NCBI GenBank assembly: GCA_041584475.1 | Contig: JBFHDX010000006.1 | Location: forward strand, 3,211-67,210 | Direction: 5' to 3' | DNA: 64,000 bases | Source of the DNA: JBFHDX01 sp041584475 | Lineage (GTDB): Bacteria; Pseudomonadota; Alphaproteobacteria; UBA8366; JADFVY01 | Position numbers and translations under genes: made by a program | Shown: positions 34,339 to 42,796 of the stretch, one piece after another | How positions within the stretch are numbered: position 1 is the stretch's first letter | Layout: every line of letters begins with the position of its first letter | Notes under the pieces: generated by a model | Told to the model about the DNA's origin: nothing | Databases searched by the model: none | What the model saw: the letters and a program-made list of their open reading frames with translations, nothing else

Positions 34339-35178
34339 TCAGGACTTGCCGTTGAGACTCGCCAGCAGTTGCGATACCTCCTCGGCGGCGTCCACCGCGA
34401 CCATTCCCACCGTGTGGTAGCCGCAGTCGACGTGGTGCACCTCGCCGGTCACCCCGGCACCGAGGTCGCTGAGAAGGTACAGCCCCGCCCCCCCGACTTC
34501 GTCGATCGTCACGTTGCGGCGCAACGGCGAGTTGAGCTCGTTCCATTTGAGAATGTATCGGAAATCGCCGATGCCGGAGGCCGCCAGCGTCTTGATCGGC
34601 CCGGCCGAGATCGCGTTGACGCGGATCCCGCCGGCGCCGAGATCGACCGCCAGATAGCGGACGCTGGCTTCGAGCGCCGCCTTGGCGACGCCCATAACGT
34701 TGTAATGCGGCATGACGCGCTCGGCGCCGTAGTACGTCAAGGTCAGGAGACTGCCGCCGTCGGCCATCAACTCGGCCGCGCGGCGGCTGATCGAGGTGAA
34801 GGAGTAACACGAGATATCCATCGTCTTCAGGAAGTTCTCGCGCGTCGTGTTGACGTATTTCCCCTTCAGCTCGTCCTTGTCGGAGAAGGCGATGGCGTGC
34901 ACGAGGAAATCGAGCCGTCCCCAACGCTCGCGCAGCACCGCGAACACCGCGTCGATGCTGGCCTCGTCGGTCACGTCGCACGACAGGCACAGGCCGCTGC
35001 CGACGCTGTCCGCGAGCGGCCGGACCCGCCGCTCGAGCGCTTCGCCCTGGTACGTGAAGGCGAGCTCCGCCCCGTGCGCGGCGACGGCCTTCGCAATGCC
35101 CCACGCGATCGAGCGATCATTGGCGACACCCATGATCAGGCCGCGCTTGCCGGCCATTACGGGTTGCAGGTCGGACAT
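34339..35178 (-). CDS. fabI: Enoyl-ACP reductase (NADH), FabI type
   Basis: A 279-residue short-chain-reductase-fold enzyme that completes each round of fatty-acid elongation. It shows GLIMGVANDRSIAWGIAKA at the nucleotide site. The active-site pair is Tyr-x6-Lys (MPHYNVMGVAKAALEASVRY near residue 160), with the FabI-specific upstream tyrosine in LTLTYYGAERV. It is the first gene of the fabI-aroC-TPR-sppA run and diverges from the BrkB-type gene. It is the expected target type for triclosan and diazaborines. Confidence 0.94.
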   Translation of the reverse strand: MSDLQPVMAGKRGLIMGVANDRSIAWGIAKAVAAHGAELAFTYQGEALERRVRPLADSVGSGLCLSCDVTDEASIDAVFAVLRERWGRLDFLVHAIAFSDKDELKGKYVNTTRENFLKTMDISCYSFTSISRRAAELMADGGSLLTLTYYGAERVMPHYNVMGVAKAALEASVRYLAVDLGAGGIRVNAISAGPIKTLAASGIGDFRYILKWNELNSPLRRNVTIDEVGGAGLYLLSDLGAGVTGEVHHVDCGYHTVGMVAVDAAEEVSQLLASLNGKS

Positions 35179-35309
35179 CGGATCCTCGCCTCGCGCTGAG
35201 CCACGGAATTGCGCGCCATCCTACACAGAAATACTGCCCCGTCAAAGCCGTGCCTGGCGCGTTTCATCATGTGCTCAACCGGTCTATGATCGCGCAAGAG
35301 CGAGGGACC

Positions 35310-36707
35310 ATGGAGCCACAGAAACCGACCCGGAAGACCACCCCTGCCGGCCGACGCGCGCTCTCCGGCATCCAGTTCCTGCGATACACGCTGCAGCGTT
35401 TCGCCGGCGATCAGTGCACGCAGAGAGCCGCCGCGCTGACCTACACGACATTGCTCGCCCTCGTGCCCCTGGTGACGATCAGTTTCGCGATATTCTCGGC
35501 GTTCGCGGCGTTCGAGGGCGTCCGTGAGCAGGTCCAGGCCTTCATATTCGAGAATTTCGTGCCGCAGGTCGGTTCGGCGGTCCAGGGCCATCTCGAGGAA
35601 TTTTCGCGCAAGACGGGACGGCTGACCGCGGTCGGCGTCGTTTTTCTGGTCGTGACCTCGGTGATGCTGCTGTCGACGATCAGCACCACGTTCAACGGCA
35701 TCTGGCGCGTCCGCCAGACCCGGAACCTGTTGATCCGGGTACCGGTCTACTGGTTCGTGCTGACGGCCGCGCCGCTGCTGCTCGGTGCCGGCATGTCGCT
35801 GTCCGGGGTACTGTTCACGATGGCCCGGGAAACCGGGGTCGAGACCTACACCGGCCCGCTGATCGATTTCGCGGTTCTGGTGCCGCCGATCCTGCAGATC
35901 GCCGGCCTCACCATGTTGTTCCTCTTCGTGCCGAACGTCCCCGTTCGCTGGCGCGACGCGCTGGCCGGCGGCATAACCGCCGGGCTGCTGCTCGAAGTCC
36001 TGAAACAGGGGTTCGGGCTCTACGTCACGTATTTTCCAACCTATCAGACGATCTACGGCGCCCTCGCCACCTTCCCGATCTTCCTGATCTGGATGTACGT
36101 GCTGTGGATGGTCGTACTGTTCGGCGCCGAGATAGCGGCGGCGCGTCCGGAATGGCGCGCCGGGGTGCGGCACGGCGACGGCGCGGAACAAGCGCCGGCT
36201 GCGATCCTCACCGCGGCCGCCGCCGTCCTGGCCCTGCTGCTTGCGGCGAGCCGCCGCGGCGGCGGACTGTCCGAGCGACGGCTCGCGCGACGCTCCCGCC
36301 AGGCGCCGGAGCTGGTGCACAGGGCCACACAGGCGCTGCAGGACAAGCGGTACCTCGCGCGCACCGAGGCGGGCCAATGGATCCTTGGCCGCGACCTCGA
36401 CACCGTGACACTGGCCGACCTCCAGACCGACCTCGGACTCTCCGTATCGCTCGCGGCGGCCGACGCCGCGAACCAGGCGTGGGGCGAGCGGCTCGCGACG
36501 GTGCTTCTGGATGCGGAGTCGGCGGCCCGGCAGGCGATGACCATCTCGCTGAGAGACCTGCTCGAGGTTTCGGACGAGAGCGGACGAAAGCTGGCGGGGG
36601 CGGATGACGAGGACGAGGACGACGACGAGGTCGACGAAAACGAGGACGCAGACTACAAGTCGAAGCTTCTGGCCTGGCTCGGACTTGCCTGGCTCGGAAC
36701 GCGCTAG
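35310..36707 (+). CDS. YihY/BrkB-family inner-membrane protein with acidic tail
   Basis: A 465-residue protein. The N-terminal 280 residues carry six membrane helices of the YihY/BrkB family (AALTYTTLLALVPLVTISFA; GIWRVRQTRN; FPIFLIWMYVLWMVVLFGAE). The C-terminal third is soluble and ends in a strongly acidic run (DDEDEDDDEVDENED). The family was once called ribonuclease BN by mistake, and its role is not settled. The ATG at 35310 is chosen for its GCGAGGGACC ribosome site; another ATG lies at 35286. Confidence 0.85.
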   Translation: MEPQKPTRKTTPAGRRALSGIQFLRYTLQRFAGDQCTQRAAALTYTTLLALVPLVTISFAIFSAFAAFEGVREQVQAFIFENFVPQVGSAVQGHLEEFSRKTGRLTAVGVVFLVVTSVMLLSTISTTFNGIWRVRQTRNLLIRVPVYWFVLTAAPLLLGAGMSLSGVLFTMARETGVETYTGPLIDFAVLVPPILQIAGLTMLFLFVPNVPVRWRDALAGGITAGLLLEVLKQGFGLYVTYFPTYQTIYGALATFPIFLIWMYVLWMVVLFGAEIAAARPEWRAGVRHGDGAEQAPAAILTAAAAVLALLLAASRRGGGLSERRLARRSRQAPELVHRATQALQDKRYLARTEAGQWILGRDLDTVTLADLQTDLGLSVSLAAADAANQAWGERLATVLLDAESAARQAMTISLRDLLEVSDESGRKLAGADDEDEDDDEVDENEDADYKSKLLAWLGLAWLGTR

Positions 36708-36710
36708 CCG

Positions 36711-37613
36711 TCAGTCCGCCTTCATCTTGCCGCGCACGTCATAGCCCGACGGGCGCCAGCTCCGCAGAAAATCCGCCAGTGCCCGATCGGGCTTCTGGGG
36801 CAGCACGAGCTTCAGTTTCACGTACTGGTCGCCGCGGCGCCCGCCCTTCGCCGCCATGACGCCGCGACCCTTGAGCCTGAGCACCGTGCCGCTGTTCGAG
36901 CCGGCCGGAATGGTCGCGGAAACCGCGCCATCGATCGTCGGCACCTTTACCTTGGCGCCGAGCACCGCCTCGTGCAGCGTTACCGGCAGCTCCAGGTGGA
37001 TATCGAGACCGTCGCGCCTGAGGAACGGGTGCGGGTCGACATGGACCTCGACGAACGCATCGCCCGACGGGCCGCTAGGCCGGCCGGCCATGCCCTGACC
37101 TTTGAGCCGCAGTCGCTGGCCGTCTTCGGTCCCGGGCGGCAGGTTCACGTCCAGCGTCTTGCCGCTGTGCAGCGTGACGCGATGCGGTCCTCCGCGCATC
37201 GCCTCGAGAAACGGCACGCGGATCGTGAAGGTCAGGTCCTGGCCCCTGGCGCCACGCTGCCTCCCCGCCGCTCGTGCCCGACCGAACAAATCCGCAAACA
37301 GGTCGTCGATATCGATGCCGGCGCCGCCGAAGTCGAACCCGCCCGCCGAGCCCTGGCGATAGGAGTGACGGAACGGGTTCTGGTGTCGTGGCGAACCGTC
37401 GGCGTTGATTTCGCCGCTGTCGAACTGTCGCCGGCGCTCCGGGTCGGAAAGCAGGTCGTAGGCCGCCGAGACCGCCTTGAAACGCTGCTCGACGGCGGCG
37501 TCGCCGGGGTTCACATCCGGATGCAGCTTCTTGGCCAGCGCACGATAGGCTTTCTTGATTTCTTCCTGGCTGGCGCCGCGCGCCACGCCAAGGACCTGGT
37601 ACGGATCATCCAT
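36711..37613 (-). CDS. DnaJ-class co-chaperone, CbpA-like (no zinc fingers)
   Basis: A 300-residue J-domain protein. Residues 1-68 are the J domain with HPD (AKKLHPDVNPGDAAVEQRF). A Gly/Phe-rich linker follows (GSAGGFDFGGAGIDIDDLF). Two C-terminal beta domains bind clients (LPPGTEDGQRLRLKGQGMAG; IPAGSNSGTVLRLKGRGVM). The cysteine-rich zinc domain of DnaJ is absent. It would stimulate DnaK. It converges on the BrkB-type gene with a three-base gap and lies downstream of the lipoprotein gene on the same strand. Confidence 0.92.
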   Translation of the reverse strand: MDDPYQVLGVARGASQEEIKKAYRALAKKLHPDVNPGDAAVEQRFKAVSAAYDLLSDPERRRQFDSGEINADGSPRHQNPFRHSYRQGSAGGFDFGGAGIDIDDLFADLFGRARAAGRQRGARGQDLTFTIRVPFLEAMRGGPHRVTLHSGKTLDVNLPPGTEDGQRLRLKGQGMAGRPSGPSGDAFVEVHVDPHPFLRRDGLDIHLELPVTLHEAVLGAKVKVPTIDGAVSATIPAGSNSGTVLRLKGRGVMAAKGGRRGDQYVKLKLVLPQKPDRALADFLRSWRPSGYDVRGKMKAD

Positions 37614-37657
37614 CGCCCGATGTCAAATCGCTGTTGCGGTGAAATCCACGCCGCCGC

Positions 37658-37681
37658 GCCCGCTCCCGGCAGGGAACGGGC
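37658..37681 (-). terminator. Hairpin after the glycine-zipper lipoprotein gene
   Basis: On the minus strand GCCCGTTCCC and GGGAGCGGGC pair over 10 bp (one G-T pair) around a TGCC loop. It lies 33 bases after the lipoprotein stop and 45 bases before the DnaJ-like ATG. There is no clear T-run. Confidence 0.5.
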
Positions 37682-37713
37682 GAGCGGATCCCAGATCGGT
37701 AGGGCGACGGCGG

Positions 37714-38184
37714 TTACTGGACGATGCGCCAGCTGCCGTCGGGCTGCCGGCAGGCGACGCCGTAGGCCTGCTGGCTCTTGCCGCCGATCGTGACCGTCTG
37801 CTGGAACTCCCGGCAATATTCGCCCGTCGCGTCGTTGGTGCCCTGACGCACCGGCGTGACGGTCCCGTAATGGCCGTTGTCGGGGTTGTCCCATCTGATC
37901 GTCTGGCCGATCGGCGCGGTCTGCGCCTTCTGGTAGGCCTGCTGCGCCGCAAGCTGATCCGCGCGGTCCATCGAGCGCCCGATCTCACCACCGATAAGTG
38001 CCCCTAGCAAGGTCCCGACGGCGACGCCGACAAGCTGCCCCCGGCCCTTGCCGACCTGGGCACCGACGACGGCGCCCGTACCGGCGCCAACCACCGTGCC
38101 GGCCGTCTCTTTCTGCCCCATGTTCGCGCAGCCCGTCAGGAGCGTCCCGAGGAGCACGACGGCAATGGTTTTTTTAGCCAACAT
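37714..38184 (-). CDS. Outer-membrane glycine-zipper lipoprotein (17-kDa antigen family)
   Basis: A 156-residue lipoprotein. The signal peptide ends in a lipobox (LLGTLLTGCAN, modified Cys19). A glycine zipper follows (GTVVGAGTGAVVGAQVGKGR, then GVAVGTLLGALIGGEIG). A soluble C-terminal domain with CREFQQTVTIGGKSQQAYG resembles the surface-antigen/OmpA-associated domain of rickettsial 17-kDa antigens. The ribosome site is strong (GGGAAAGGAAAATAGGA). It is divergent from pdxH. A possible promoter is TTGTCA-18-TAACTA. Confidence 0.88.
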   Translation of the reverse strand: MLAKKTIAVVLLGTLLTGCANMGQKETAGTVVGAGTGAVVGAQVGKGRGQLVGVAVGTLLGALIGGEIGRSMDRADQLAAQQAYQKAQTAPIGQTIRWDNPDNGHYGTVTPVRQGTNDATGEYCREFQQTVTIGGKSQQAYGVACRQPDGSWRIVQ

Positions 38185-38375
38185 TCCTATTTTCCTTTCC
38201 CGATTCGGGCACCCCCCGAACGATAGTTAGCCCTACCCTCTTGACCGTGACAAGTCCTCTGTTGCGTCGGTCGCGCCCGGCCACCACACGGACATCGCGC
38301 GCGACGGGCGCGGCGGCTGCCGACAGTGCCGGGCAATTGCGAACTCGCCGACACCGTGTGTTATATGTGCGTGCG

Positions 38376-38966
38376 ATGTCGGCAAAGCAAGAAACCGATC
38401 CCCTGCCCCGCTTCCTCGCCTGGTACGAGGAGGCGAAAGCGGCGGAACCGAACGATCCGGACGCGATGACGCTGGCCACGGCGACTGCGGCGGGCCAGCC
38501 GTCGGCGCGCATGGTTCTCCTGAAAGGCGCGGATGCGAGCGGTTTTGTCTTCTACACGAACCTCGAAAGCCGGAAGGGCCGGGAACTGGCAGACAATCCG
38601 CATGCGGCGCTGCTGTTCCACTGGAAGTCCCTGCGTCGCCAGGTGCGGGTCGAGGGTCCCGTGACACCCGTCGACGACGACGAGGCCGACCGGTATTTCC
38701 AGACCCGGCCGCGCGGCAGCCGGATCGGCGCCTGGGCGAGCGCCCAGTCGCGCCCGATGGAAGGCATGTTCGAACTCGAGAAATGCGTGGCGGAATACAC
38801 GGCGAAGTTCGGTCTCGGCACGATTCCGCGCCCGCCGCACTGGTCGGGATTCAGGGTCAGACCCGAGCGCATCGAGTTCTGGAAAGAGGGCCGTTTCCGC
38901 TTGCACGAGCGCATCCTGCACACGCGCGACGGCGACGGCTGGCGTCTCGAGCGCCTGTTCCCATGA
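38376..38966 (+). CDS. pdxH: Pyridoxamine/pyridoxine 5-phosphate oxidase
   Basis: A 196-residue flavoprotein that makes pyridoxal 5-phosphate. Motifs are PDAMTLATATAAGQPSARMV near residue 30, LLFHWKSLRRQVRVEGPV near residue 80, RPRGSRIGAWASAQS near residue 115 and the C-terminal WRLERLFP. The ATG at 38376 gives the expected N-terminus; no clear ribosome site is seen, and TATATG at 38362 could be part of a promoter. Its stop overlaps the start of the cation transporter gene. Several PLP enzymes lie in this window (HemA, the aminotransferase). Confidence 0.93.
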   Translation: MSAKQETDPLPRFLAWYEEAKAAEPNDPDAMTLATATAAGQPSARMVLLKGADASGFVFYTNLESRKGRELADNPHAALLFHWKSLRRQVRVEGPVTPVDDDEADRYFQTRPRGSRIGAWASAQSRPMEGMFELEKCVAEYTAKFGLGTIPRPPHWSGFRVRPERIEFWKEGRFRLHERILHTRDGDGWRLERLFP

Positions 38967-39892
38967 CGGCCGTGCCGGCACAGGAAGGCAACCGCGCCGC
39001 GACGCAGCACGCGCGGCTGATGCGGTCTGCCACCTATGCGTCGGTCGCCGTGGCCTCGCTGCTGATCGCCATGAAGACCGGCGCCTGGATCATGACCGAG
39101 TCGATCGCGGTTCTGTCGACGCTGGTCGATTCGCTGCTCGACGTCCTGGCATCGCTGGTCAACCTCTTCGCCGTCCGGCATGCGCTCGTACCGGCGGACC
39201 GCGAGCACCGCTTCGGCCATGGCAAGGCCGAGGCCCTGGCGGCGCTGGCGCAGTCGGCCTTCATCGGCGGCTCGGCATTCCTGCTTCTCTTCCAGGCCGG
39301 CGAGAGACTGCTGAACCCGCGTATCGTCGCGGCACCGGAAGTCGGCGTGATCGTGATGGTCATCTCGATCGTCCTTACCGTGGCGCTCGTCCTGTTCCAG
39401 TCATTCGTCGTCCGGCGCACGCAGTCCGTTGCGATCGCCGCGGATTCGCTGCACTACAAGGGTGATATCCTGGTCAACGCGGCGGTGATCGTGGCGCTCC
39501 TTCTCGGCGGATGGTTCGGCTGGCGCCACGTCGACCCGTTGTTCGGCGCGGCCATCGCCATCTACATCTTCTACAACGCCTGGCTGATCGTGCGCGAGGC
39601 GATGGACATGCTGATGGACCGCGAACTCCCCGAGGAGGACCGCCAGACGATCCGTCAGATCGCGCTGGCCCACCCGGAGGTAACCAACCTCCACGATCTG
39701 AGAACCCGCCGTTCCGGCCCGATGTCCTTCATCCAGTTCCATCTGGTGCTCGACGCGAAATTGACCCTGCTCAAGGCGCACGAGATTGCCGATGAGGTAG
39801 AGATCGAGGTGCGGCGCGCGTTTCCGAGCGCGGAAGTCCTCATCCATCAGGATCCGACCGGGATAGTCGAGAAGCACGCCGTAAAGCATTGA
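38963..39892 (+). CDS. Cation diffusion facilitator (FieF-like Zn/Fe efflux)
   Basis: A 309-residue inner-membrane antiporter with six helices and a cytosolic C-terminal domain. The transport site residues are present: DxxxD in helix 2 (STLVDSLLDVLASLVN) and HxxxD in helix 5 (ADSLHYKGDILVN). The HRFGHGKAE loop also matches FieF. The C-terminal metal-sensing domain (SFIQFHLVLD, EVLIHQDP) is complete. The ATG overlaps the pdxH stop (ATGA), so the two are coupled. Confidence 0.92.
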   Translation: MTAVPAQEGNRAATQHARLMRSATYASVAVASLLIAMKTGAWIMTESIAVLSTLVDSLLDVLASLVNLFAVRHALVPADREHRFGHGKAEALAALAQSAFIGGSAFLLLFQAGERLLNPRIVAAPEVGVIVMVISIVLTVALVLFQSFVVRRTQSVAIAADSLHYKGDILVNAAVIVALLLGGWFGWRHVDPLFGAAIAIYIFYNAWLIVREAMDMLMDRELPEEDRQTIRQIALAHPEVTNLHDLRTRRSGPMSFIQFHLVLDAKLTLLKAHEIADEVEIEVRRAFPSAEVLIHQDPTGIVEKHAVKH

Positions 39893-39917
39893 TCTCCGCG
39901 AGACGCGGCCGGACGGC

Positions 39918-41474
39918 ATGGCCATGAGACCAGGCGAAATCACCGAGGATCAGAGCGCCGTCATCGCCCTGCTCGCGGATCCGGCGACGCACGATGGCGT
40001 GCGTCCGGCGCGGATCGACACCCATGCCGCGATCGTCTTCCTCGCGGGTGACCGCGTCTACAAGCTGAAACGCGCGATCTGGTATCCGTTTCTCGATTTC
40101 TCCACGCTCGCCAAGCGTCACGCCGCGTGCGAAGCCGAGGTGCGCCTCAATCACCGAACGGCACCGGATCTTTACATCGGCGTCGCGCCGGTGACGCGCG
40201 GGCCGTCGGGAAAACTCGCGTTGGAGGGTCGCGGCGAGCCTGTCGACTGGGTCGTCGTCATGCGCCGTTTCGACCAGGAGCTGCTGTTCGACCGGATGGC
40301 GGAGCGCGATGCCTTGCGCGAGGCGCATATCCTCGACCTGGCGGACACGGTCGCCGAATTCCATGCCGCCGCCGAGGTCCGGGACGATCAGGGTGGACGC
40401 GAGGCCATGCGCTGGATCGTCGACGACAACATCGAGGAGATGCGCGGCATGCCCGACATCTTCGCGGCATCGGTCGTGGCGCAGCTCGCCCGTCGCTGCG
40501 AGCGCGCTCTCGACGACACCGCGGCGTTGCTCGACACGCGCCGCGCGCAGGGCTTCGTACGGCACTGCCACGGCGACCTGCACCTGCGCAACATCTGCCT
40601 CTGGAAGGGGCGGCCGACGCTGTTCGATTGCCTCGAATTCGACGTTTCGCTTGCCTGCACCGACGTACTCTACGATCTGGCCTTCCTGCTGATGGATTTG
40701 CGACACCGGGATCGCGCCGCGTTCGCGAACCTCCTGTTCAACAGGTACCTGCAGCGTACCGGCGATCTCACCGGCCTCGCCGCCCTGCCCCTGTTCCTCT
40801 CCTGCCGTGCGGCGATCCGGGCCAAGGTGGAGGCGAGCGCGGCCGTCCACAAGCACGATGCACGGGAGGCCGAAACGACGCGAGCGGTCGCGCGCGGGTA
40901 TTGCGACCTGGCGATCGACTATTTTGCGGCGCGCGAGCCATGCCTGATCGGTATCGGCGGCGAATCCGGCAGCGGCAAATCGACCGTTGCCGCGGTGCTG
41001 GCACACCGCCTCGGATGCCCGCCCGGCGCCGTCGTGATCCGCAGTGACGTGACGCGCAAGGCCCTGCACGGCCGTCGCATGGAGGATCACCTAACCGACG
41101 ACGCATACGGTCCCGAGGCGACGGCACGCACCTATGCACGCGTCATCGAGGACGCCAGAGTGGTGCTGGCTGCGGGAATGACCGTGATCGCCGACGCCGT
41201 CTACGCAGACGCCGCAGAGCGCGATGCGCTGGCATCGGCCGCGCAGGCCGCCGGAATACGATTCGCCGGATTCTGGCTCGACGTGCCCCTGCGAACCCGT
41301 ATCGAGAGGGTGACGGGCCGCAGCGCCGACGCGTCCGACGCCACCGCCGACTTCCTGCGGCGCACGCCCCGGCGCGAGGCCGGTCCCATGAATTGGACGC
41401 GAATCGATGCATCCGGCGGCGTGACCGCTGTCGTCGACCGCATCGCCTCGCTCGTCGCCGACGCGGCCCGTTGA
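39918..41474 (+). CDS. Two-domain protein: APH-like kinase fused to P-loop kinase
   Basis: A 518-residue protein. The N-terminal half resembles aminoglycoside phosphotransferase/choline-kinase folds, with the catalytic loop HCHGDLHLRNICLWKG near residue 215 and the metal motif FDCLEFD. The C-terminal half is a P-loop kinase (GIGGESGSGKSTVAAVLAHR near residue 347), like gluconate or adenylylsulfate kinases. Proteins of this pairing are widespread in proteobacteria and have no settled substrate. It follows the CDF gene by 25 bases. Confidence 0.85.
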   Translation: MAMRPGEITEDQSAVIALLADPATHDGVRPARIDTHAAIVFLAGDRVYKLKRAIWYPFLDFSTLAKRHAACEAEVRLNHRTAPDLYIGVAPVTRGPSGKLALEGRGEPVDWVVVMRRFDQELLFDRMAERDALREAHILDLADTVAEFHAAAEVRDDQGGREAMRWIVDDNIEEMRGMPDIFAASVVAQLARRCERALDDTAALLDTRRAQGFVRHCHGDLHLRNICLWKGRPTLFDCLEFDVSLACTDVLYDLAFLLMDLRHRDRAAFANLLFNRYLQRTGDLTGLAALPLFLSCRAAIRAKVEASAAVHKHDAREAETTRAVARGYCDLAIDYFAAREPCLIGIGGESGSGKSTVAAVLAHRLGCPPGAVVIRSDVTRKALHGRRMEDHLTDDAYGPEATARTYARVIEDARVVLAAGMTVIADAVYADAAERDALASAAQAAGIRFAGFWLDVPLRTRIERVTGRSADASDATADFLRRTPRREAGPMNWTRIDASGGVTAVVDRIASLVADAAR

Positions 41475-41511
41475 TTCAGGTCATTTCAGCGACGACGCGA
41501 TCGGGTATAGT
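41471..41511 (+). promoter_or_regulatory. Promoter of the first usp gene with a degenerate FNR/FixK-like box
   Basis: TTGAT-TCAG-GTCAT (41471-41484) matches the left half of the FNR box fully and the right half in three of five bases. A TATAGT -10 (41506-41511) predicts a start near 41518, so the box is centred near -41. This spacing is the class-II position, which makes the weak match more credible. Confidence 0.35.
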
Positions 41512-41556
41512 GAGTCGCGAAGTTGCTGGCGTTACTGGCAGCGAAGGAACAAATCC

Positions 41557-42426
41557 ATGACGATCAAGGTCGTTCTGGCGCCGCAATACGGTGTGCCCGG
41601 GGACGAATCCGGACTCGCCGCCGCGATGGTCGTCGCCAAGCGATTCTCCGCGCACGTCGACGTCATGCATGTACGGGCCGACCCGCGCACGATGATCCCC
41701 TATATCGGTGAGGGCATGTCGGGCGCCCTGATCGAGGAAATGATCACCAGCGCCGAACAGCAGGCTGATGAGCGCGCCGCGAAGGTGCGCAAGCAATTCG
41801 ATCTCTGGCGCGAAAAGGCGGGGCTGCCCCTCAAGGAGGGTCCGGACGGAAAGGGTCCGAGCTGTGCGTGGATCGAGTCCGTGGGACGGCCGGATACCGC
41901 GATCGCCCGGCGCGGGCGAGTGGCGGATCTCGTCGTCGTATGCCGGCCCGATGGCGAGAGCGCGGTTACAACGGTAACCGAGGTGCTCGAGGCGGTGCTG
42001 CTCGAGAGCGGGCGACCGCTGCTGGTGGCACCGTCCCAGCCCGCGAAATCGGTCGGCAAGCGCGTCGCGATCGCGTGGAACGGCGGCGCCGAGGCGTCCC
42101 GCGCCGTGGCCGATGCCATGCCGTTCCTGCAGACGGCCGACGCCGTCGTCATCCTCGCGGTCGGCGAATCGGCACCACCGGAAGCGAGCGGCAAGGCGCT
42201 TGCGGACTATCTGGGCCGGCACGAGATCGCGGTACAATTGCGCAAACTCGAGGCGGAGCAGGGAACATCGGTCGGCGCCACATTGATCGCCGCCGCCGGC
42301 GCCGAAAAGGCCGATCTGATGGTGATGGGCGCCTATACGCACAGCCGGTTGCGCGAGCTGGTGTTCGGCGGCGTCACCCGCGAGGTATTGGCCGCGGCTG
42401 ACCTGCCGGTCGTTATGGCGCACTGA
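41557..42426 (+). CDS. Universal stress protein, tandem UspA type
   Basis: A 289-residue cytosolic protein with two UspA-like halves. The second half ends in the nucleotide-site region VMGAYTHSRLRELVFGGVTR; the first conserved glycine pair is GAYT rather than GxxG, so ATP binding may be weakened. Related tandem proteins are induced by oxygen limitation in several alphaproteobacteria. It closely resembles the usp at 59.3 kb in its C-terminal region. A small Cys-rich gene follows 38 bases later. Confidence 0.88.
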   Translation: MTIKVVLAPQYGVPGDESGLAAAMVVAKRFSAHVDVMHVRADPRTMIPYIGEGMSGALIEEMITSAEQQADERAAKVRKQFDLWREKAGLPLKEGPDGKGPSCAWIESVGRPDTAIARRGRVADLVVVCRPDGESAVTTVTEVLEAVLLESGRPLLVAPSQPAKSVGKRVAIAWNGGAEASRAVADAMPFLQTADAVVILAVGESAPPEASGKALADYLGRHEIAVQLRKLEAEQGTSVGATLIAAAGAEKADLMVMGAYTHSRLRELVFGGVTREVLAAADLPVVMAH

Positions 42427-42464
42427 CCATTCGGGGACAGGGGTGACTTCGAGGGAGGAGCCCC

Positions 42465-42749
42465 ATGCTGACATTCGAGGAATGCTGCGCGATGTGCGGC
42501 CTCACGGAAGCGCTGGTGGAGGCGATCGCGGAGCACGAGGACATCCCGGAAATCGTCGCCCTCGAACTCGGGGCCTTCCTGCTGGAACAACCGGGCGGCG
42601 CCGCCCGCATCGTCTGCTTCATCGAGGACGACATCGCCGACGCGCACCGGCGCCACAATGCCCGCCATGAGCATGAACTCTTGGAATTGCTGGCTCGCTT
42701 CCGCCGGGAATACGCAAGCGAGCTTGGCCCTCCGGACGCCGCCGCCTAG
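42465..42749 (+). CDS. Small conserved-looking protein with CCxxC motif, function unknown
   Basis: A 94-residue acidic, mostly helical protein starting MLTFEECCAMCGLTEALVEA. The CCAMC cluster near residue 7-11 could bind metal or a redox partner. The middle is rich in Glu and Leu (ELGAFLLEQPGG), and the end carries HRRHNARHEHELLELL. No signal or membrane helix. It has GAGGGAGGAG before the ATG. It is probably co-transcribed with the upstream usp gene. I do not recognise the family. Confidence 0.6.
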   Translation: MLTFEECCAMCGLTEALVEAIAEHEDIPEIVALELGAFLLEQPGGAARIVCFIEDDIADAHRRHNARHEHELLELLARFRREYASELGPPDAAA

Positions 42750-42796
42750 TCCCTCCGCCGCTGGACCACGAGGCGCTTTCCGCTAAACTCGCCATC

